This document shows, piece by piece, positions 53,195 to 62,408 of a stretch of DNA of 64,000 nt. The stretch lies in NCBI RefSeq assembly GCF_000390185.1, contig NZ_AQHR01000110.1, forward strand, positions 124,001 through 188,000, read 5' to 3'. Source of the DNA: Lunatimonas lonarensis. GTDB lineage: Bacteria; Bacteroidota; Bacteroidia; Cytophagales; Cyclobacteriaceae. Position 1 is the stretch's first letter. Each line of letters begins with the position of its first letter. The notes under the pieces were generated by a model that saw only the letters and a program-made list of their open reading frames with translations, had not been told where the DNA came from and did no database searches. Both the position numbers and the translations under genes were made by a program.

Positions 53195-54622
53195 ATGAAC
53201 ATACATAGGAACAGAAGGGATTTTCTAAAGAAAACCAGTGCCGCGGCAATAGCCACCATGGCGATGGGGGCACCTATTTCAGGCCTGCTCAGCTCCTGTC
53301 AGCGACCGAAAGCCATGCCTACTACGGCAGACAGTGTCATTTTGCTTTACATGGCAGGGGGGATGGCCCATACAGAAACCTTTGACCCCAAAAGATATAC
53401 GCCCTTTCGTAAGGGAATGGAGTCTCAGGAGGTATTGAGTACTTTTCCGTCGGTGCCTACGGCATTGGATGGAATCCATTTCTCAGAAGGCTTGGAGAAC
53501 ATCGGGCAGATTATAGACCGGGGCACGTTGATTCGATCCTACGTGGCTGCCGATTTGGGACATATTCTACACACCCGGCATCAGTACCATTGGCATACCT
53601 GCTACGAACCGCCCCAATCAGTGCTTGTCCCCCATATGGGATCTTGGGTTTCCAGGGAACTTGGGCCGTTGAACCCCGTAATTCCGGCATTTATCAATAT
53701 TGGTCAGCGCTTTACCGTGGGTGAAGGGGAAGAGCTCAAAGCCTTTCACAGTGCGGGGTTTTTGGGCAGTGAGTATGGCCCCTTCCTTATACCGGATCCT
53801 ACCGGAGGACTGGAAAGTGTCCGCCCTCCCGTAGGAATGTCCACCAAGCGATTTGAAGGAAGAAATCAGCTGTACGAGCGTCTGATCAGCGAGGGTGCCA
53901 TGGGTGAATTTGGCAGTGATTACCAGAAGGAATCCCTGAAACGCTCCATGGAGCAAGCTTATATTTTGTTGAATTCTCCCGAAGCCAAGGCGTTTGACCT
54001 GAGTCAAGAGCCCAAGGAGAAGTATGACATCTACAATACCGGAAAATTTGGGTTAGGCTGCCTGATGGCGAAGCGCTTGGTGGAGCAGGGTGCCCGATTC
54101 ATCAGCGTTACGACAGAATACGAGCCTTTTTTTGGCTGGGATACCCATGAAAACGGCCATACCAGATTGGTTGATATGAAAAAAATGATCGACGCTCCCG
54201 TCGCCCAATTGATCAAAGATTTGGACGAGAGTGGCCGGCTGGACAGGACCATGATTATTTTGGCGAGTGAGTTTAGCAGGGATATGCTTACCGAGGGTAG
54301 GCCCGATCTTAAAGTAAAGGATCAGGTAGAAGTTCCAGATATCATCGAGGACCTGAAAAATTACGGCATGCACCGCCATTTTACAGATGGATGTTCCATG
54401 CTCATGTTTGGGGGAGGCATCAAGCGGGGTCATGTCTATGGCAAGACAGCGGATGAGCGTCCCTGTAAGACCATTGAAAACCCGATCAAGATCGACAGCA
54501 TCCACCAAACCATGTATCATGCATTGGGTATAGACCCGGAGAAGCACTATGAAATCGAAAAGAGACCCTTCTATACCACTCCGGATGGACTGGGGAAAGC
54601 AGAGTTGGATCTCCTAACGTAA
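53195..54622 (+). CDS. DUF1501 protein with Tat-type lipoprotein signal
   Basis: 475 residues. The leader has RNRRDFLKKTSAAAIATMA and a lipobox-like GLLSSC, so it may be a Tat-exported lipoprotein. DUF1501 is related to the alkaline-phosphatase/sulfatase superfamily: metal-site-like stretches are SVILLYMAGGMAHTETFDPK, GHILHTRHQYHWH, FGWDTHENGH and ILASEFSRD, and MLMFGGGIKRGHVYG lies near the end. It is encoded 22 bases after the PSCyt1/DUF1549/DUF1553 gene, its standard partner, and ends at a terminator. No substrate is known for either protein. Confidence 0.9.
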   Translation: MNIHRNRRDFLKKTSAAAIATMAMGAPISGLLSSCQRPKAMPTTADSVILLYMAGGMAHTETFDPKRYTPFRKGMESQEVLSTFPSVPTALDGIHFSEGLENIGQIIDRGTLIRSYVAADLGHILHTRHQYHWHTCYEPPQSVLVPHMGSWVSRELGPLNPVIPAFINIGQRFTVGEGEELKAFHSAGFLGSEYGPFLIPDPTGGLESVRPPVGMSTKRFEGRNQLYERLISEGAMGEFGSDYQKESLKRSMEQAYILLNSPEAKAFDLSQEPKEKYDIYNTGKFGLGCLMAKRLVEQGARFISVTTEYEPFFGWDTHENGHTRLVDMKKMIDAPVAQLIKDLDESGRLDRTMIILASEFSRDMLTEGRPDLKVKDQVEVPDIIEDLKNYGMHRHFTDGCSMLMFGGGIKRGHVYGKTADERPCKTIENPIKIDSIHQTMYHALGIDPEKHYEIEKRPFYTTPDGLGKAELDLLT

Positions 54623-54639
54623 CAGGAAGCAGTGGAGAG

Positions 54640-54663
54640 GCCTGCGGGTACGTGGGCTTTTTT
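54640..54663 (+). terminator. Terminator after the DUF1501 gene
   Basis: GCCTGC (54640-54645) pairs with GTGGGC (54652-54657, two G-U pairs) around GGGTAC, followed by six T residues. Confidence 0.55.
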
Positions 54664-54871
54664 CTCTTTTTGATAGAATTGTACTACCTTGACCCTACAA
54701 ATCCATAGCCTTACATACGCTCTTGTACCGCTTGACAAGACTTACATCCTGTTCTGTCGGTGATTTCTCTTGTAGTAAAGGTTATTTAATATTTAGGTCA
54801 ACTAGAAAAAACAAAGCCTCATTCTAGGGGCGTTTCAGGGCAGACTAGCCAACCCAAAACTATATGAACAC

Positions 54872-55939
54872 ATGAAGAATTCAGGTCATTCGCGAAGATC
54901 ATTTATCAAAAAAACCGGAGTAGTGGCCCTTGCCGGCGCAGTTGCTCCCACTGTCATTATTCAAAAAACCCATGCTATGAAAAAAGAAACCATTCTGGGC
55001 CACGGCTCACACCGCTATCGAGTCATTGAAGGTTGGGGAATCCTCGACGCAGGCAAAAACCCTGTAAATGACTGCCATGAAATGGTAGAAGACTCCAAAG
55101 GCAGGCTTTTTATGCTGACCAACGAGACTAAAAACAATATTTTGGTATACGACAAATCGGGAAAGCTATTGGATAGCTGGGGAACCACCTTTCCGGGAGC
55201 CCATGGGCTTACGTTGAGCAACGAAGGAGGAGAGGAGTTTTTGTTTATAACCGACACTTCCCGGAACCAAGTGATCAAGACAGACCTGAAGGGCAAGGAA
55301 GTGCTGAAGTTGGATTACCCCCGGGAAACCGGTAAGTACGACTTTCCCAACCAATTTGTGCCTACTGAGACAGCCATCAATCCGGCAAACGGAGACATTT
55401 ATGTCGTGGATGGATACGGCAAGAACCACGTGATGCAGTACAACGCCAAAGGCGAGCTTATCCGCGCATTTGGTGGTGCCGGAACCACTGATGAGACCTT
55501 TAACTGTTGCCACGGTATTGTGGTGGACACGAGAAATAAATCCAACCCAACCCTCCTTATTACCGACCGAGGCCACATGCAGTACAAGCGCTTTACACTC
55601 GACGGTAAGTATATCAAAACGATCCCTATGCCGGGCTCTTTTGTATGTAGACCCGTTCTGCAAGGTGAAAATGTTTACGCGGCGGTATACCGAAGCACCA
55701 CCCAAGAATATCCCAATTCCGGTTACATCACCATCCTAGATGCCAACGACAAAGTGGTCAGCACGCCAGGTGGTACCGCTCCGGAGTACGTGGGTGGCGT
55801 GTTGCAAGAGCAGCGCAAAGACAGGTCATTTATGGGTTTTATGCATCCACATGACGTATGTGTGGACCGGGATGGTAATATCTATGTGCCTCAGTGGGCG
55901 TCCAAGAAGACCTATCCTGTGAAGTTGGAGCGGGTGTAA
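54872..55939 (+). CDS. Tat-exported six-bladed beta-propeller (NHL-type) protein
   Basis: 355 residues. The leader HSRRSFIKKTGVVALAGAVA is a clear twin-arginine signal. The mature part has NHL/SMP-30-like repeats: LFMLTNETKNNILVYDKSGK, GDIYVVDGYGKNHVMQYNAK, PTLLITDRGHMQYKRFTLDG and GNIYVPQW near the C-terminus. The order of repeats resembles the lyase domain of peptidyl-alpha-hydroxyglycine amidating enzymes and uncharacterised propellers; the catalytic identity cannot be decided. It follows the DUF1501 gene after a terminator and about 250 bases, so it is probably a separate transcript in the same functional neighbourhood. Confidence 0.8.
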   Translation: MKNSGHSRRSFIKKTGVVALAGAVAPTVIIQKTHAMKKETILGHGSHRYRVIEGWGILDAGKNPVNDCHEMVEDSKGRLFMLTNETKNNILVYDKSGKLLDSWGTTFPGAHGLTLSNEGGEEFLFITDTSRNQVIKTDLKGKEVLKLDYPRETGKYDFPNQFVPTETAINPANGDIYVVDGYGKNHVMQYNAKGELIRAFGGAGTTDETFNCCHGIVVDTRNKSNPTLLITDRGHMQYKRFTLDGKYIKTIPMPGSFVCRPVLQGENVYAAVYRSTTQEYPNSGYITILDANDKVVSTPGGTAPEYVGGVLQEQRKDRSFMGFMHPHDVCVDRDGNIYVPQWASKKTYPVKLERV

Positions 55940-56097
55940 TTAGCCGAAAATAATCAGGAAGAGTTTCGTTTGGCAGAGAGTTTAATTTTGTCTGGTTTGG
56001 TTACTATCTAACTAGGTAGTTTAGTGCCATAAATTGTTTATACGTTCATCGAAGGCTGCACTTGGCAGTCTTCATTGTTTTTGACGCCTTTAATGTT

Positions 56098-57249
56098 ATG
56101 GAAAAAGGGAAGTCTCTCGAGCGACTAATTGAACTTGATGCCGCGCGAGGTTTGGCATTAGCAGGTATTTTGGCCATTAACCTCTATATATTCAACGCCC
56201 CTTACGCCTATTTGGATGAATATTACGGTCAGTTTGGGGCTAGGGAACTGATTCTCTTGGAGGTCGTGTATGCTGTTTTTGGAGGCAAGGCGATGTTCCT
56301 TTTTGCTTTCCTTTTCGGATACGGATTTTATCTACAGGCTGAAAAGCATCAAAAGTCGGTTCAGGTCTTTAGGAGGTTATACTTACGTAGGATGCTGGTT
56401 TTGGCGGGGTTCGGAATAACTCATATCCTTTTTTTCTGGTATGGAGATATTCTACTCGCCTATGCATTAATGGGCTGTTTATTGTTGTTGTTTTACCGAA
56501 TGCCTAGTTGGTTTTTGTCGGGATTGGCAGTATTGCTTTTTTTATCCCCAGCGATTTATGTAGCGACGATGGATTATTGGCCTACCGTACCGCTTGGAAC
56601 CGCGTTGAACTACAGCCTCTCAGAGGTTATTTCTATTTATCAGAACGGCGGCTACCCAGAGTTCTTCAAGGTAAACCTTCACCAATACTTGTCCATGAAA
56701 AATGAGACAGTATGGGTTTACATGCCAAAAGCTTTGGCGGCCTTTATAGTCGGATTTCTTTTTGCAAAACGAAATGGATTGGGCCTTATACGCATCCGAC
56801 CAGGCCATTATATCGGCTTGGCCGTGTTGTTCCTTGCGGCTAGCGTTTTGATGCATATGTATAAGGAGATAGTGTTTGATCTACTTCAGTTAACTGGACG
56901 GGAGTTACTACCGGTAAGAATCGGAATGCAGATAATGGCTTTTGATGTGATGCAAAGCCTTGGCTATATCCTGCTCATTTTTTCTCTTATGCAGTATAGC
57001 ATGCTTTCGAAACCATTTATTCTGGTGGGCTTTGCAGGAAGGATGGCATTGACAAACTACCTCATGCAGACCGTTGCAGGTTTGTTGATTTTTTCTTTTT
57101 TAGGACTTGGTCTTTTTGGCAGCATGGCACCGACACAGTTGCTAGTGTTGACGGGGTTGATATTTTTCATTCAAGTGGGTATTTCTAGGTTTTATCTTGG
57201 CTTTTTTAAGCAGGGACCGATGGAGGATCTGTGGAGAAGATTTCTTTGA
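56098..57249 (+). CDS. DUF418 family membrane protein
   Basis: 383 residues from the ATG at 56098 (the frame opens at a TTG at 56062, but the family N-terminus IELDAARGLALAGILAINLY follows this ATG). Around ten transmembrane helices. The C-terminal DUF418 segment includes ILVGFAGRMALTNYLMQTVAG and a final RFYLGFFKQGPMEDLWRR, which are the conserved parts of this acyltransferase-3-related family. Function unknown; related proteins are suspected membrane acyltransferases or transporters. No operon partner. Confidence 0.88.
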   Translation: MEKGKSLERLIELDAARGLALAGILAINLYIFNAPYAYLDEYYGQFGARELILLEVVYAVFGGKAMFLFAFLFGYGFYLQAEKHQKSVQVFRRLYLRRMLVLAGFGITHILFFWYGDILLAYALMGCLLLLFYRMPSWFLSGLAVLLFLSPAIYVATMDYWPTVPLGTALNYSLSEVISIYQNGGYPEFFKVNLHQYLSMKNETVWVYMPKALAAFIVGFLFAKRNGLGLIRIRPGHYIGLAVLFLAASVLMHMYKEIVFDLLQLTGRELLPVRIGMQIMAFDVMQSLGYILLIFSLMQYSMLSKPFILVGFAGRMALTNYLMQTVAGLLIFSFLGLGLFGSMAPTQLLVLTGLIFFIQVGISRFYLGFFKQGPMEDLWRRFL

Positions 57250-57596
57250 ATGGCGACATTTCCGGGTCAGGCACAGCTTTGCGTTCAATCGGAATGATCG
57301 GAACGGGAAAATGTAGGCCATGTAAGGTCACATTTCTATATTCGGAGCTTTCTGAGTATAGTAGGAACTTTTTCGGTTTAGGTGGCGCGTTATTTTTTAA
57401 AAGCAAAGGATTTGATAAATAATATGGTGAAAATATATTGAATTAGCTGTATTTTTGGTATTGTTCATCAGTATATCCGAAAATAAATTTTTTAAAACCA
57501 GCACAGTACAGGATGGTTCTTCTGTCTCCTTTTTGTTACTTCCTGTTGGTTTTTAAAACCTTTTAACTAACCAAATTAATTCTAACCCAAACCTGT
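57250..57596. other. Intergenic region upstream of the second SusC gene
   Basis: 347 bases without a credible gene. A hairpin at 57336-57361 (CTATATTCGG against CTGAGTATAG, with G-U pairs) followed seven bases later by TTTTT may terminate the DUF418 gene. An exact -7 box TATTTTTG at 57450-57457 points toward SusC, giving a leader of about 135 bases. Short open frames on both strands here overlap each other and look spurious. Confidence 0.45.
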
Positions 57597-60500
57597 ATGA
57601 AAAAAATTTATGATCGATGGATCCGTGGAAAGCTTAGTGTTTTTCTCTGCGCATTATTGTTGATACCGGGATTTCTCCATGCCCAGCAGGGCGGAGTGAT
57701 TTCCGGTAAGGTGGTTTCAGCGGAGGATTCCGAACCACTTCCGGGAGTTTCCATCCTGGTAAAAGGTACCAACCGGGGTACCGTTACGGACATGGAGGGA
57801 GATTTCTCCATTCAGGCTAGTTCCGGTGAAGTGTTGACCGTAAGCTTTATCGGTTTTCAAACGACCGAAGTTCCGGTTACCTCCCAAACACGTTATCAAA
57901 TTTCTTTGAATGCCTCGTTGGGGGACTTGGGAGAAGTTGTGGTCGTGGGATATGGTTCCCAGCGCCGGGCCGATATTACCTCGGCCGTATCCGTCATTAA
58001 CATGGAAAACATTGGAGACGTGCCGACTACCAACGTGACCCGATTATTGCAAGGCCAAGCGGCCGGTGTGCAGGTAAGGCAGCGATCCGGCAGACCAGGT
58101 GAGGAGATGGAGATCACCATCCGAGGACTCGGATCGTTGGGTGCAGGCAGCCAACCGCTATTCGTCGTAGACGGATTCCCCATTGGTACTACCCTAGGGC
58201 AGAACCTCAACCCGGCCGATATTGAAAGCATTACGGTGTTGAAAGATGCGGCATCCACTGCTATCTACGGTGCTAGGGGATCCAACGGGGTAATTTTGAT
58301 TACTACCAAATCAGCTAAGGAAGGCAAAGTCGGGATTGACTTTGTGGTAAACCAAGGTTTTACAAACGTACCTGACTCCCGAAGGACCATCATGATGAAC
58401 GGTCCCGAGTTTGCCCAATTCAAGAAGGAAAGTTTTCAGGACCGAGTCCGATATTTTGAAGGCAGAGAGCCCTCATTGGAGGAGATACCTCTGGAGTTCC
58501 GCTTTCCGGAGCAGACCCAGTACAGCACAGACTGGTTTCAGGAAATCATGAACCAGAATGCCAAATTCCAGAATTACAATGCTACCCTTACGGCAGGAAG
58601 GGGGGATATCCGTTCACTTATTTCAGTCGGCTACATCAATCAGGAGGGTGCCGTGATCAATACCAATTTTGACCGGTTTAACGTTCGGGCGAATTTGGAT
58701 GGTAAAGTCACCGATTGGCTAAGTATGGGCTGGAATGTCGCTGCGTCGCATTCCCGCGAAAACTATGCCTCTACCGACGGTCGGGATGCACTGATCGGAA
58801 GAGCCTTATGGGCTGATCCCCGGTACCCTGTATATAAGGAAGATGGCTCCTTCAATACCTACATCGGTGGGACCAGCGGTATTTTTGGTACAGCCAACGT
58901 GGTACAGGAGTTATATGAGATGGAGCGGACACTTAACACAAACAATGTGTTAAGTAACGGCTACCTGGAGTTTTCATTTTTGAAAGATTTCAAGTTTCGA
59001 ACCTCGGTGAACGCTACGCTGACCAGTACCGAACAGAAGGAGTATCGCCCCTCTACACTGGCCGGCACGGGCTTCAACCAACCACCGCCTAGAGAGGCCA
59101 ATCTTTTGCAGCGTGCCGATAACTTACTCAATATAGGTGCCGATCAGTTACTTTCCTATAATAAAGTATTGGGGAAACACCGCATGGAGGGCTTACTAGG
59201 GTATTCTGCCCAGGAAGAGACCTTTAAACGTCTTCAAGGGAACGGTAATGAGTTCCCCAACGACGTGACCCGTTACCTGAATTCAGCGATCCGGCAGACC
59301 TCCTCCTCAGGGGAATTTTCTTGGAGCCTATTGGCCTACTTTGCCCGGGCAAACTATTCCTTTAACGATAAATACTTGTTTTCGGCATCCATGAGGAGGG
59401 AAGGAAGTTCTCGTTTTGGTGCCAACAACAAGTGGGGTAATTTCCCGGCCTTCTCTGCCGGATGGAGGATCTCCGAAGAGGATTTTATGCCTCAGTCCAA
59501 TTGGATTACGGATTTGAAGGTTCGGGCCAGCTACGGTATCACCGGTAACAATGCAATCGGTAACTACTCTAGCTTGTCCAATATGGCGATTTCCAACTAC
59601 GTGTTTGGAGGTACCATTGCAAACGGGCAGCGACTCGCCAACTTTGCCAATGCCAACCTTGGTTGGGAGCAATCCGAACAGACCGATATTGGGTTGGACC
59701 TTGCCATGTTTGATAACCGATTGATATTTACCGCAGAGTACTATAACCGATTGACCAATGACATGTTGCTTTCCGTGGAGATGCCGATCGTTTCCGGTTT
59801 TGGTTCTTCGCTGGACAACGTGGGCAGCGTACGAAACCGAGGCGTTGAACTTGCCTTGGATTACCGTACGAGGGTAAACCAGGTTAATTTAAGGAGCAAT
59901 TTGAACTTTACCCTCAATCGAAACAAGGTACTCGAGATACGCGGAGACAATGATGAGATTTGGACCGGTGGCTTCTACAGTGTGTATAACGTGTCCAAAG
60001 CTGGCCGGCCTATGGCTATGCTCTATGGGTTCCGTATGATGGGAATTTTCAATACGGAAGAAGAGATTTTGGCCTGGCCGACCCAAGATGGTGCTATCCC
60101 CGGTACCTATAAATACTTTGATGCCAATGGGGACGGCGTGATTTCCTATGACCAGCAGGATATGATCGAGATAGGTAATCCACATCCGGACTACATCCTA
60201 AACATGACCATTGGTGGGGATTACAAGAAATTCGATTTTAATATCCTCTTTACCGGTGCTTTCAACTATGACGTGATGAGAAACATCGAGGCGACTACCA
60301 TGAATATGGACGGGGTGTTTAACATTCTACGGTCCGGTATCAACCGATGGAGGTCTCCCGAAAATCCCGGCGATGGCGTGGGCGCAACTACCAATACATG
60401 GAAGTGGCAGCGTGAATCCAATTCCAGATACATCTACGATGCCACCCACGTGTGGCTGCGTAACGTGAGCCTCGGCTATGCCATTCCGAACAATCCTGTC

Positions 60501-60668
60501 ATCCCAAATGCACGGTTATTTGTGAGTGCGGAAAACCTCTTCTTGTTTACATCCTATCCTGGATCGAACCCAGAAGTGAACCGACGTGGTGGGATCAATA
60601 TCGGAGTGGATGACGAGAGTTACCCCATCCCAAGAACCTTTACCATGGGTGCCACCATCAAATTTTAA
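57597..60668 (+). CDS. SusC/RagA TonB-linked outer-membrane transporter
   Basis: 1023 residues. Signal peptide ending GFLHAQ, carboxypeptidase-regulatory-like domain (about 33-110; GVISGKVVSAEDSEPLPGVS), plug (about 115-230; RLLQGQAAGVQVRQRSGRPG, QPLFVVDGFPIGTTLGQNLN, STAIYGARGSNGVILITTK) and barrel ending PRTFTMGATIKF. The plug is of the classical SusC type. A classical SusD follows 17 bases later and no degradative enzyme is linked, so the ligand cannot be deduced. Confidence 0.96.
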   Translation: MKKIYDRWIRGKLSVFLCALLLIPGFLHAQQGGVISGKVVSAEDSEPLPGVSILVKGTNRGTVTDMEGDFSIQASSGEVLTVSFIGFQTTEVPVTSQTRYQISLNASLGDLGEVVVVGYGSQRRADITSAVSVINMENIGDVPTTNVTRLLQGQAAGVQVRQRSGRPGEEMEITIRGLGSLGAGSQPLFVVDGFPIGTTLGQNLNPADIESITVLKDAASTAIYGARGSNGVILITTKSAKEGKVGIDFVVNQGFTNVPDSRRTIMMNGPEFAQFKKESFQDRVRYFEGREPSLEEIPLEFRFPEQTQYSTDWFQEIMNQNAKFQNYNATLTAGRGDIRSLISVGYINQEGAVINTNFDRFNVRANLDGKVTDWLSMGWNVAASHSRENYASTDGRDALIGRALWADPRYPVYKEDGSFNTYIGGTSGIFGTANVVQELYEMERTLNTNNVLSNGYLEFSFLKDFKFRTSVNATLTSTEQKEYRPSTLAGTGFNQPPPREANLLQRADNLLNIGADQLLSYNKVLGKHRMEGLLGYSAQEETFKRLQGNGNEFPNDVTRYLNSAIRQTSSSGEFSWSLLAYFARANYSFNDKYLFSASMRREGSSRFGANNKWGNFPAFSAGWRISEEDFMPQSNWITDLKVRASYGITGNNAIGNYSSLSNMAISNYVFGGTIANGQRLANFANANLGWEQSEQTDIGLDLAMFDNRLIFTAEYYNRLTNDMLLSVEMPIVSGFGSSLDNVGSVRNRGVELALDYRTRVNQVNLRSNLNFTLNRNKVLEIRGDNDEIWTGGFYSVYNVSKAGRPMAMLYGFRMMGIFNTEEEILAWPTQDGAIPGTYKYFDANGDGVISYDQQDMIEIGNPHPDYILNMTIGGDYKKFDFNILFTGAFNYDVMRNIEATTMNMDGVFNILRSGINRWRSPENPGDGVGATTNTWKWQRESNSRYIYDATHVWLRNVSLGYAIPNNPVIPNARLFVSAENLFLFTSYPGSNPEVNRRGGINIGVDDESYPIPRTFTMGATIKF

Positions 60669-60685
60669 CACAGATCCCAGTAATC

Positions 60686-62191
60686 ATGAAAAATACAAAC
60701 ATTTATTCCATTTTAGCGGGGATTGTTTTGGCGTTCACTTCATGTAGTGATGAATTCTTGAACAAAACCGACCCCACGGTCTTGGTAGCGGATACCTTTT
60801 ACAGCAATGAAAAAGAGCTCGAGCAGGCGGTAGCAGGGGTGTATGGTATGCTACGCGGCCATTTTAACAACGAATGGCAGTTTAACGAGTATATCTCTGA
60901 TAACACTACCCTACATTTCAATGTGGGGAACCGTGGCCAAGGCCCGGCCCTAGAGGCCATCGAATTTTGGCAATATAATGCCGCCACGCCCAACGTTGGT
61001 ACGCTTTATAATACCATCTACAGTATAATGGTCAACATCAATACCACTCTGCTGCGGTTGCCAGATGCCAATGCTTCGGATGCCGTAAAAAGAAGGGCGG
61101 AGGGCGAAATGAAAATGATCAGGGCCTACTTGTATTTTCAACTTGTACAGCATTTTGGAGATGTGATCATAGTGACCGAACCGGTTCGGACGCCTTCCGA
61201 GGCCTTTGCGCTGGAGCGACAGCCGGTAGAGTCAGTGTATCAGTTTATCATTTCGGATCTTAACGATGCAATCGCGGCACTCCCCGTCAGCCATCCTGCC
61301 AATCAGGTTGGAAGGGTAACCCGCGGGGCAGCCCTCTCGCTGTTGGGAAAGGTGAGGTTAACGCGCAAGGAATTTCCGGAAGCGATCAATGCACTTAATC
61401 AAGTGACTTCCCTAGGGTATGAGCTGTTGCCAAGCTATGCGAGTATCTTTCTGCCTGCCAATAAAAACCACAAGGAGTCAATTTGGGATGTCCAGTACCA
61501 GGGCGATAACCTATTTGGTGTTCACAGTAGTTTTATTTACACCTTTGCGCCCAGGGAGTCCAACGGGGCGGTTATCAACTTCCCTGGTCAAGAGGGTGGA
61601 GGATGGAACACGCCGACTCGGGATATCATCGCTGCCTACGAACCGGGTGACTTGAGAAAGGATGTCTCGCTTAAGGAGGGGTACACTAATCTTCAGGGAC
61701 AATGGGTGCCGGTTCCCTTTATCAACAAATACAACCACCCCCATACGATCCGAGGAGTGACCAATGACAACTGGCCGGTGATCCGCTATGCGGATGTACT
61801 GCTGATGTTGGCGGAGGCGATCAATGAGGTGAGTGGTCCTACGGGTGAGGCCTACGGCCACCTGAACGCGATACGCCGAAGAGCAGGGCTTTCCGATCTG
61901 AGTGGCCTAGGTCAGGCAGCCTTTAGAGAAGCTGTATTAAAGGAACGTAGAATTGAGCTTGCCTTTGAGAATCATCGCTGGCTGGATCTTAAGCGGACGA
62001 TGACCACGCCCCAATTGGTCAGCTTTCTGAATGCCTATGGCCTCAGGGAAAGGGCTAATCCAACCACATCGCGCGGAGGCATCCCCTTTTCGAACGACGA
62101 TTTTGTTTTCGAGGCCTACCAGGTGCTGTTTCCCATACCTGAGGTTCAGATGAGAATCAACTCATCTATGCGTCAGAATCCCGGGTATTAA
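60686..62191 (+). CDS. RagB/SusD nutrient-binding lipoprotein
   Basis: 501 residues. Lipoprotein signal with LAFTSCSD (Cys20). Classical SusD helices with TPR character and the family landmarks LEQAVAGVYGMLRGHF, MIRAYLYFQLVQHFGDVIIV, YADVLLMLAEAINEV, LNAIRRRAGLSDLSG, LKERRIELAFENHRWLDLKR and the C-terminal VLFPIPEVQMRINSSMRQNP. Surface partner of the preceding SusC. A very strong terminator lies 29 bases after the stop. Confidence 0.96.
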   Translation: MKNTNIYSILAGIVLAFTSCSDEFLNKTDPTVLVADTFYSNEKELEQAVAGVYGMLRGHFNNEWQFNEYISDNTTLHFNVGNRGQGPALEAIEFWQYNAATPNVGTLYNTIYSIMVNINTTLLRLPDANASDAVKRRAEGEMKMIRAYLYFQLVQHFGDVIIVTEPVRTPSEAFALERQPVESVYQFIISDLNDAIAALPVSHPANQVGRVTRGAALSLLGKVRLTRKEFPEAINALNQVTSLGYELLPSYASIFLPANKNHKESIWDVQYQGDNLFGVHSSFIYTFAPRESNGAVINFPGQEGGGWNTPTRDIIAAYEPGDLRKDVSLKEGYTNLQGQWVPVPFINKYNHPHTIRGVTNDNWPVIRYADVLLMLAEAINEVSGPTGEAYGHLNAIRRRAGLSDLSGLGQAAFREAVLKERRIELAFENHRWLDLKRTMTTPQLVSFLNAYGLRERANPTTSRGGIPFSNDDFVFEAYQVLFPIPEVQMRINSSMRQNPGY

Positions 62192-62220
62192 TCCGGCGCC
62201 TTTTAGAAATAAAGTAGCAG

Positions 62221-62266
62221 ATGGCTGGTAAAAATCTAACATTGGATTTTTACCAGCCATTTTTTG
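62221..62266 (+). terminator. Strong terminator after the second SusCD pair
   Basis: A perfect 16-base inverted repeat, ATGGCTGGTAAAAATC (62221-62236) and its complement (62245-62260), around an eight-base loop, followed by six T residues. Confidence 0.92.
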
Positions 62267-62276
62267 ATCTAATTAG

Positions 62277-62288
62277 ATGTATATACAT
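62277..62288. promoter_or_regulatory. Perfect 12-base palindrome ATGTATATACAT upstream of the third SusC gene
   Basis: A perfect dyad 120 bases before the ATG at 62409. The core TGTATATACA resembles operators of dimeric one-component regulators (GntR- or LacI-like), but no regulator gene is in the window and the match is by form only. Confidence 0.35.
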
Positions 62289-62344
62289 AAACAGGATAGT
62301 GCAGGATAGTTTATAAAAAATAAGTCCGTTTATTAGTGACAAAG

Positions 62345-62369
62345 TTGGAAGGGTAACGTAACCTTCCAA
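62345..62369. promoter_or_regulatory. Inverted repeat TTGGAAGG / CCTTCCAA upstream of the third SusC gene
   Basis: Perfect eight-base arms (62345-62352 and 62362-62369) around GTAACGTAA, 40 bases before the ATG. It could be an operator or a 5'-leader hairpin controlling SusC expression. Confidence 0.4.
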
Positions 62370-62408
62370 TGATCAGTTAACTATTTTCCAAATAAACCAA
62401 ATTAAATT

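Noticed and set aside
57231-57422. Small open frame after the DUF418 gene
   Set aside because: It overlaps the DUF418 end and an opposite-strand open frame, with no recognisable features.
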